From NCBI GenBank assembly GCA_035515515.1, contig DATJBC010000023.1, forward strand, positions 1 through 23,356: a DNA stretch of 23,356 nt, written 5' to 3'. Origin of the DNA: DATJBC01 sp035515515. GTDB taxonomy: Bacteria; Actinomycetota; Acidimicrobiia; Acidimicrobiales; UBA8190. The position numbers and the translations under genes are program-made. The notes beneath the pieces were generated by a model that did no database searches, was not told the origin of the DNA, and saw only the letters and a list, made by a program, of their open reading frames with translations. Shown here one piece after another: positions 7,283 to 13,274 of this stretch; positions within the stretch are counted from its first letter, which is position 1; every line of letters starts with the position of its first letter.

Positions 7283-9658
7283 TCAGGGCGCCAGGGCCAC
7301 CGGCAATTCCCGGGCGTGGACCACCGCCAACCGCTGCGTGGGGCGGGTGAGGGCGACGTACAGGGCGCGCAGTCCCTGGGGGGACTCCTCGACGATGGCC
7401 GCCGGCTCCACGACGACCACGGCGTCGAATTCGAGGCCGTTGGCGAGGTCCACCGGCAGGAGGCTGAGCGGCGCCCCCAGGCCGTCGCGCCGGGGGTCGG
7501 TGGCCTCCACCCCGGCGGCGTCGAGGGCCATGACCAGATCGGCGAGCAACGACGAGGGGGCGAGGACGGCGGTGGTCCCCGGCGACAGCTCGCGGCTGAG
7601 CGCGCTGCTCACCGCCACCACCTGCCGGGCCAGGTCCCCGGACTCCACACGCGCAAAGCGCGGCGCCACCCCGGTGCGACGCACGGGGCGAGGCGGCCGC
7701 AGGCCCGGGGCGGTCACCGCCAGCAGCCGGGCGGCCACCTCGACGACCTCGGCCGGCGTGCGGTAGCTCACCGTGAGGTCGACCTTGCGGGCCGGGCGCT
7801 GCCCGGGGAGGTGCGCCACCACCTCGTCCCAGTCCGTGGGCGCCCACGGCCCCGTGGCCTGGCCGATGTCGCCCACCACGGTGATCGACCCCGACAACGA
7901 GCGGCGCGCCACCGAGCGCAGCTGCATGGGGGAGAGGTCCTGGGCCTCGTCCACCACGATGTGGCCGTAGGTGCGGGGCCCGTCGTCGTGCTCGCCGGCC
8001 GGCCCCGATCCCGCGCGGGCCCGGCGGGGGCCGAGGAGGACGCGCGCTTCGTCGATGAGGGCCAGGTCGGCCACCGTCCAGGGGATGTCGGCCAGGGCCG
8101 TGCTGCGGGGGCGGCGCAGGGCGGCCTGCTCGTGGGGGGAAAGGACCCCCTGCCCCGCCAGCGCCAGCAGGGGCGGGGACCCGAACAGGTCGTGGAGCAG
8201 TTCCTCGGCGCTCAGCCGTGGCCACACGCGGTCGAGGATCTCGAGCACCTGCGGCACCCGCCGGACCTGGCGGGAGAACTCGGCCAGGTCGAAACCACCC
8301 TCGTCGTCGACCACGTCGGCGGGGGGCGCCTCGCCGGCGCGGGGGCCCGCCGGCCCCTGACCGTTGCGACCGGCCCCGGGATCCGAGACGGGCCAGGACG
8401 CCGCCTGGGCGGGCCCCCCCTGGCCGTCGGGGCCGGGCTCCCCGGCGAGGGGCGCGGCCGGCGCCGAGCCGTGGGCGGCCAGGACCCGCAGATAGTCGTC
8501 GGCCAGGCGCCGCACCACCAGCTGCTCGACGAAGCGCCGGCGGGCGTTGTGGGTCCCCGGCCGGCGCCGGGCGGCGGCCACGATCCCCGCCGAGGCCGCC
8601 GCGTCGAGGCGCAGGACGGCCGCCCCGAAGGGGACCTCGGCGTCACGCCGCAGGGGGCGCTGGCGGCTGCGCACCGCCCGCGCCACGAGGCTCGCCATGC
8701 GGGCCTCGCCCTTGAGCCGGGCCACCCCGGGGGGGTCCTCGGCCCGCACCCCCACGCCGTGGACGAGACCCTCGATGGTGGACAGGGTGATGCCGCTCTC
8801 CCCCAGCGAGGGCAGCACGTGCTCGATGTAGCGCAGGAAGAGGGGGTTGGGCCCGATCACCAGGACGCCCTGGCGCTCGAGGGGGAAGCGGTGCGTATAG
8901 AGAAGGTATGCCGCCCGGTGCAGCGCCACCGCCGTCTTGCCGGTGCCGGGGCCGCCCTGGACGACCATGACCCCGGGGAGGCTGGAGCGGATGATCTCGT
9001 CCTGCTCCCGCTGGATGGTGGCCACGATGTCGCGCATGGTCCCGGTGCGGACGCCCTCCAGGGCGGCCAGCAGCGCCCCCGGCCCCCCGAGCTCCAGGTC
9101 GCCACCTCCGTCGGGGGACACCGGGGCGCCGCCGGCGCCCGGCCCGGCGGACGGGCCCGGCTCGACCGGGCCCCGGCCGTTGCCGCCCGCCGCCCGGGCG
9201 AAGCGCTCGTCCTCGATCCCCACGATGCGCCGGCCCTGGGCCGCCAGGTGCCGCCGCAGGACGAGCCCCATGGGGTCGCGTCCGGTGGCCCGGTAGAAGG
9301 GCTCGGCGATGGGGGCCCGCCAGTCGACCACCAGGGGCTCGAGGTCGTCGCCCGAGATCCCCAGGCGGCCGATGTGGAAGCTCTCGGTGGCCGGGGGCCC
9401 CCCGTCACCGGCCGCCTCGTCGCGCCGGTCGATGCGCCCGAAGCACAGCGCCTGCTCGCCGATGTCCAGCTGGTCGAGGCGGGCCAGGCTGGTGCGGACG
9501 ATGACGTCGCGCTCCTCGCGGAACTGGTGGGTGCCGCCCCGGCCCTGGTCGAGCACCGAGCGGATCAGCTCCTGGGTGTCCTCACGCAACCGGTCGAGGC
9601 GTTCGTAGGCGCGGTCCACATGGGCCTGCTCCGCCTCGAGCTCAGGATGCATGGCCAC
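7283..9658 (-). CDS. helD: HelD-type RNA polymerase-associated ATP-dependent helicase (UvrD/PcrA-like)
   Basis: 791 residues from the GTG at 9658, preceded by GAGGGAG at a good distance; an ATG two codons later (9652) is the alternative. The N-terminal roughly 80 residues are helical and charged, like the HelD arm that reaches into RNA polymerase. A DWRAPIAEPFYRA box follows at about 112-124. Walker A is GGPGTGKT (235-242), and motif II is VDEAQD (about 569-574). A C-terminal RALYVALTRP matches helicase motif VI. Known HelD proteins release stalled polymerase from nucleic acid, and some relatives give rifampicin tolerance. Low-complexity Gly/Pro/Ala inserts (about 158-190 and in the middle) look like flexible linkers. 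It is divergent from hemE and upstream of ctaE on the same strand. Confidence 0.9.
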   Translation of the reverse strand: MAMHPELEAEQAHVDRAYERLDRLREDTQELIRSVLDQGRGGTHQFREERDVIVRTSLARLDQLDIGEQALCFGRIDRRDEAAGDGGPPATESFHIGRLGISGDDLEPLVVDWRAPIAEPFYRATGRDPMGLVLRRHLAAQGRRIVGIEDERFARAAGGNGRGPVEPGPSAGPGAGGAPVSPDGGGDLELGGPGALLAALEGVRTGTMRDIVATIQREQDEIIRSSLPGVMVVQGGPGTGKTAVALHRAAYLLYTHRFPLERQGVLVIGPNPLFLRYIEHVLPSLGESGITLSTIEGLVHGVGVRAEDPPGVARLKGEARMASLVARAVRSRQRPLRRDAEVPFGAAVLRLDAAASAGIVAAARRRPGTHNARRRFVEQLVVRRLADDYLRVLAAHGSAPAAPLAGEPGPDGQGGPAQAASWPVSDPGAGRNGQGPAGPRAGEAPPADVVDDEGGFDLAEFSRQVRRVPQVLEILDRVWPRLSAEELLHDLFGSPPLLALAGQGVLSPHEQAALRRPRSTALADIPWTVADLALIDEARVLLGPRRARAGSGPAGEHDDGPRTYGHIVVDEAQDLSPMQLRSVARRSLSGSITVVGDIGQATGPWAPTDWDEVVAHLPGQRPARKVDLTVSYRTPAEVVEVAARLLAVTAPGLRPPRPVRRTGVAPRFARVESGDLARQVVAVSSALSRELSPGTTAVLAPSSLLADLVMALDAAGVEATDPRRDGLGAPLSLLPVDLANGLEFDAVVVVEPAAIVEESPQGLRALYVALTRPTQRLAVVHARELPVALAP

Positions 9659-9698
9659 GGCCGCTCCCTCTTCACCTCGGCTGCATGGAGAACCATCG

Positions 9699-9704
9699 AT
9701 CTTA
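9699..9704 (-). promoter_or_regulatory. Possible -10 element for helD
   Basis: The minus strand reads TAAGAT here, fitting TANNNT. It would start a transcript near 9692 with a leader of about 34 bases before the GTG at 9658. No good -35 hexamer sits 16-19 bases upstream, so this is a weak call. The 149-bp gap between helD and hemE holds no other feature that I can support. Confidence 0.3.
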
Positions 9705-9807
9705 TCGCTCGGCCGCGCCTTTTCGTCCGCCCGCGCCGAGCCCGCCGACGGCCGCATTGCGCCGGTCGAACTGGGAGAATGCCTGCTGGCGACGTCAGGT
9801 AGCGTCC

Positions 9808-10875
9808 GTGGACGTGCCACTCGCCGACTCGGCGTTCCTGCGGGCCTGCCGATGCCAGCCGGTCGACCGGGTGCCCGTGTGGTTCATGCGCCAGGCGGGG
9901 CGGTCCCTGCCCGAGTACCGCGCCGCGCGGGGCCCGGGCAGCGTGCTCGACGCCATCCGCCGGCCCGAGGTGGCCGCCGAGCTGACCATGCAGCCGGTGC
10001 GCCGCTACGGCGTGGACGCCGCCATCCTCTTCGGCGACATCGTGGTGCCCGTGGCGGCCGTGGGCTTCGGGGTCGACGTCGAGCAGGGCCGGGGGCCGGT
10101 GGTGGAGCAGCCCTTCGCCGGGCCCGCCGACCTCGCCCGTCTGCGGCCCCTCGACCCCGAGGGCGACATGGGCTACGTCCTCGAGACGGTCCGCCTGGTG
10201 ACCGAGGAGCTCGCCCCCATGGGCGTGCCCCTCGTCGGGTTCGCCGGCGCCCCCTTCACGGTGGCCAGCTACCTGGTCGAGGGCGGCCCCTCCCGGACCT
10301 ATGCCCGCACCAAGACGCTCATGCGCGCCGACCCCGGCCTGTGGGACGCGCTGCTGGAGGTGCTGGCGGACATGGCCGTGGCGGCGCTGCGGGCCCAGGT
10401 CGAGGCGGGGGCGTCCGCCGTGCAGCTCTTCGACAGCTGGGTGGGGGCGCTGTCCCCCGAGGACTACGCCCGCCACGCGCTGCCCGCCACCCGGCGCGTG
10501 TTCGAGGGGCTGGAGGACACCGGGGTGCCCCGCATCCACTTCGGCGTGGGCACGGGCGAGCTCCTGGCGCTCATGGCGGACGCCGCCTGCGAGGTGGTCG
10601 GCGTGGACTGGCGCGTGCCCCTCGACCAGGCGCGCCGGCGCGTGGGCACGGGACGCGCCCTGCAGGGCAACCTCGACCCCACCACCTGCCTGGCACCGTG
10701 GCCGGTGGTCGAGGCCGCCACCCGCGACGTGCTGGCGCGCGGCGGGGGGCGGGGGCACGTCTTCAACCTCGGGCACGGGGTGCTGCCCGAGACCGACCCC
10801 GACGTGCTGGCCCGTGTCGTCGACGTCGTGCACCGCGCCGACCCCCGGGCCCTGGCGCACGGGGAGGCACCGTGA
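9808..10875 (+). CDS. hemE: Uroporphyrinogen III decarboxylase
   Basis: 355 residues. HemE removes four acetate carboxyls from uroporphyrinogen III to give coproporphyrinogen III in the cytosol, without a cofactor. The family's N-terminal substrate-binding stretch, FMRQAGRSLPEYR, lies at 26-38. The conserved catalytic aspartate region reads LFGDI (D77; SDI in many homologues). GFAGAPFT, LFDSWVG, HFGVGTGEL and LQGNLDP follow in the usual order. The start is taken as the GTG at 9808, which gives the usual family length. An in-frame GTG at 9814 cannot be excluded, and upstream open sequence to 9685 has no family match. The gene is divergent from helD, and its TGA overlaps the hemH GTG, so it heads a haem operon. 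Confidence 0.96.
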   Translation: MDVPLADSAFLRACRCQPVDRVPVWFMRQAGRSLPEYRAARGPGSVLDAIRRPEVAAELTMQPVRRYGVDAAILFGDIVVPVAAVGFGVDVEQGRGPVVEQPFAGPADLARLRPLDPEGDMGYVLETVRLVTEELAPMGVPLVGFAGAPFTVASYLVEGGPSRTYARTKTLMRADPGLWDALLEVLADMAVAALRAQVEAGASAVQLFDSWVGALSPEDYARHALPATRRVFEGLEDTGVPRIHFGVGTGELLALMADAACEVVGVDWRVPLDQARRRVGTGRALQGNLDPTTCLAPWPVVEAATRDVLARGGGRGHVFNLGHGVLPETDPDVLARVVDVVHRADPRALAHGEAP

Positions 10876-11795
10876 CGGCCACCGGCGTGCTCGTGATGGC
10901 GCACGGCACGCCTCGCACGCCCGGCGACCTGGCCGCCTTCTACACCGAGATCCGCCGGGGCAGCCCCCCGCCGCCGGCCCTGCTCGCCGACCTCGAGCGC
11001 CGCTACCAGGCCATCGGCGGCCTGTCGCCGCTCAACGAGCGCACCGCCGCCCAGCTCGCGGGGATCGCGCGGGCGCTGGAGGAGCACGCCCCCGGCGCCT
11101 TCCGGGTGGCGGGCGGGGCGAAGTTCGCCGACCCCCGCATCGAGGACGCCGTGGCCGAGCTGGCGGGGGCAGGCGCCACCCCCATCGTGGGCCTGGTGCT
11201 CGCCCCCCACTTCTCGCGGGCCAGCGTGGGCGAGTACGCGCGGCGCGCCCGAGCGGCGGCGGCCAGCGCCCCGGGCGCCCCGGCGCTGCACATGATCGAG
11301 CACTGGCACCTCACCCCCGGCTTCATCGCCCTCGTGGCGGCACGCGTCGACGAGGCGCTGGGCGCGCTCCCCGACGACGTGCGCGCCCGCGCCGACGTCC
11401 TCTTCAGCGCGCACAGCGTCCCGGCGCGCCTGGTCGAGGAGGGCGACCCTTATGCCGAGCAGGTCCGGGAGTCGGCGCGGGCGGTGGCGGCGGAGGCCGG
11501 CCTCTCCCGGTGGTCGGTCGTCTGGCAGAGCGCGGGGCGCACCGCCGATGCCTGGATCGGTCCCGACGTGCGCGACGCCATCGAGTCCTCGGCGGGCGCC
11601 GGAAGCCGGGGGGTCGTGGTCTGTCCCATCGGGTTCGTGTCCGACCACCTCGAGGTCCTCTACGACATCGACATCGAGGCGGCCGCCGTGGCGCGCCGCG
11701 CCGGGCTGGCCTTCGCCCGCACCGCCTCGTTGAACGACGACCCCCGCTTCTGCGACGTCCTCGCCGACGTCGTGCGGCGCGCCGTGGGCGCATGA
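10872..11795 (+). CDS. hemH: Coproporphyrin III ferrochelatase (ferrochelatase family)
   Basis: 307 residues; the newer name is CpfC. In actinobacteria this enzyme inserts ferrous iron into coproporphyrin III rather than protoporphyrin IX. The conserved metal-site residues are present: H181 in SAHSVP and E261 in VSDHLEVLYDID. The N-terminal VMAHGTP is also typical. The GTG start overlaps the hemE stop (GTGA) and has GGGGAGG four bases upstream. Only two cysteines are present (C251, C294), so the [2Fe-2S] cluster that some actinobacterial ferrochelatases carry on four cysteines appears to be absent. It lies between hemE and hemY, as in Bacillus hemEHY. Confidence 0.95.
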   Translation: MTATGVLVMAHGTPRTPGDLAAFYTEIRRGSPPPPALLADLERRYQAIGGLSPLNERTAAQLAGIARALEEHAPGAFRVAGGAKFADPRIEDAVAELAGAGATPIVGLVLAPHFSRASVGEYARRARAAAASAPGAPALHMIEHWHLTPGFIALVAARVDEALGALPDDVRARADVLFSAHSVPARLVEEGDPYAEQVRESARAVAAEAGLSRWSVVWQSAGRTADAWIGPDVRDAIESSAGAGSRGVVVCPIGFVSDHLEVLYDIDIEAAAVARRAGLAFARTASLNDDPRFCDVLADVVRRAVGA

Positions 11796-13258
11796 GCGCG
11801 GCCCCGGCACCGCGCCGCGTGACCATCGGCTCCGGCTCCACCGTGGCCGTGGTGGGCGGGGGGATCGCCGGGCTGAGCGCGGCGTGGGCGTTGCTCGACG
11901 CCGCGCCGGGGATGCGGGTCGTGGTCTACGAGGCCGACGGCCGCCTGGGGGGCAAGCTGCGCAGCCAGGACATCGGGGGCCGGGCGGTGGACGTCGGCCC
12001 CGACGCCTTCGTGGCGCGGCGACCGGAGGCGCTCGAGCTGTGCCAGGCGCTCGGCCTGGGCGACGAGCTCGTGGCCCCGGCCAGCCGCGCGGCCTACGTG
12101 TGGGCCCGCGGGCGCCTGCGGCGGCTGCCCGCCGGACTGGCCCTGGGCGTGCCCACCCGCCTGGGCCCCTTGGCGCGCTCGGGGATCCTGTCGCCCGCCG
12201 GCGTCGTGCGCGCCGCGCTCGACCTCGTCGGCGTGGGGGCCGCGTCCGGCGCGGCGCGAGCCGACCGGGCGGTGGCCGCCATCACACGGCCCCGCCTGGG
12301 GCGCCAGGTCACGGCGCGTCTCGTCGACCCGCTCGTCGGTGGCATCCACGCCGGCGACACCCGTCGCATGAGCGCCGCCGCCGTGTACCCGCCGCTGCTC
12401 GACGCCGCGGTCCCCGGCAGCGTCATGCGTCACCTGCGTCGGGCCGCGCCGTCCCCCCCGGGCCCCGACACCCCCGTCTTCCTGCGGGTGCGCGGCGGCA
12501 TGACGCGCCTCGTCGACGCCCTGGGCGCGGCGCTGTCGGGGCGGGGGGCCGTGCTGCGCACCGCCGCCGAAGTCGACCGCCTCGATCTCACCCCCGACGC
12601 CGGCCACCACGGGCACGACGGGGCCCGCTGGGTCGTGCACGCCGGCGGGGAGGCCGAGGCCGCCGAGGCGGTGGTGGTGGCGACCCCGGCGACCGCCGCC
12701 GCCCGGCTGCTGGGCCCCGTCGACGACGCGCTGGGCGCCGAGCTGGCCGCCATCCCCCAGGCGACGGTGACCATCGTGACGATGCGCGTCCCGACGGCGG
12801 GCGTGGGGCGGCCCCTCGACGGCACCGGGTTCCTGGTGCCGGCCGAGTCCGGGATGCTGGTCACGGCGTGCACGTGGCTGAGCGCCAAATGGCCGGAGAT
12901 GGAGGTTCCCGGTGAGGTCCTGCTGCGGGCCTCGGTCGGACGCTTCGGTGACGACCGCCACCTGTCGATGACCGACGACCTGATCGCCGAGCGGGTGGTG
13001 GCGGAGCTCGGCCCCCTCATGGAGTTGCGTGCGACCCCGGCGGAGACCGTCGTGACGCGCTGGCCCGATGCCTTCCCGCAGTACGAGGTCGGCCACCTGG
13101 CGCGAGTGGCCGAGATCGAGCGCAGGGTGGCAGCGTTGCCCAACCTGGCGGTGGCCGGTGCCGCCCTGCGAGGCGTGGGCATCCCGGCCTGCATCGACAG
13201 TGGACGACGGGCGGCGTCGGCCTTGGTGGGCGGGGGCGTCGTGGTGGGACGGATATGA
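11792..13258 (+). CDS. hemY: Coproporphyrinogen III oxidase, FAD-dependent (HemY/CgoX family)
   Basis: 488 residues. The protein oxidises coproporphyrinogen III to coproporphyrin III (CgoX activity) in the Gram-positive haem route; older annotation calls it protoporphyrinogen oxidase. The FAD-binding dinucleotide fold begins at about residue 18 with VAVVGGGIAGLSAAW, followed by the acidic YEADGRLGGK segment. LVDPLVGGIHAGDT in the middle and the C-terminal GAALRGVGIPACIDSGRRAA are characteristic of the family. The ATG start overlaps the hemH stop as ATGA. Neighbouring hemE and a HemH with the right length support the coproporphyrin-dependent assignment. A separate HemQ/ChdC would be needed to finish haem and is not in this window. 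Confidence 0.95.
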   Translation: MSAAPAPRRVTIGSGSTVAVVGGGIAGLSAAWALLDAAPGMRVVVYEADGRLGGKLRSQDIGGRAVDVGPDAFVARRPEALELCQALGLGDELVAPASRAAYVWARGRLRRLPAGLALGVPTRLGPLARSGILSPAGVVRAALDLVGVGAASGAARADRAVAAITRPRLGRQVTARLVDPLVGGIHAGDTRRMSAAAVYPPLLDAAVPGSVMRHLRRAAPSPPGPDTPVFLRVRGGMTRLVDALGAALSGRGAVLRTAAEVDRLDLTPDAGHHGHDGARWVVHAGGEAEAAEAVVVATPATAAARLLGPVDDALGAELAAIPQATVTIVTMRVPTAGVGRPLDGTGFLVPAESGMLVTACTWLSAKWPEMEVPGEVLLRASVGRFGDDRHLSMTDDLIAERVVAELGPLMELRATPAETVVTRWPDAFPQYEVGHLARVAEIERRVAALPNLAVAGAALRGVGIPACIDSGRRAASALVGGGVVVGRI

Positions 13259-13274
13259 GGACGGGGGTGAGGCC

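Noticed and set aside
6629..9802. 1057-residue open frame on the plus strand opposite ctaE and helD
   Set aside because: It is antisense to two well-recognised genes, rich in Gly, His, Arg, Pro and Ala, and has no family motif. Long antisense frames are expected at this GC content.
9800..9805. TAGCGT as a -10 box for a leaderless hemE message
   Set aside because: The spacing would fit only the second GTG (9814), and no supporting -35 or second line of evidence is present.
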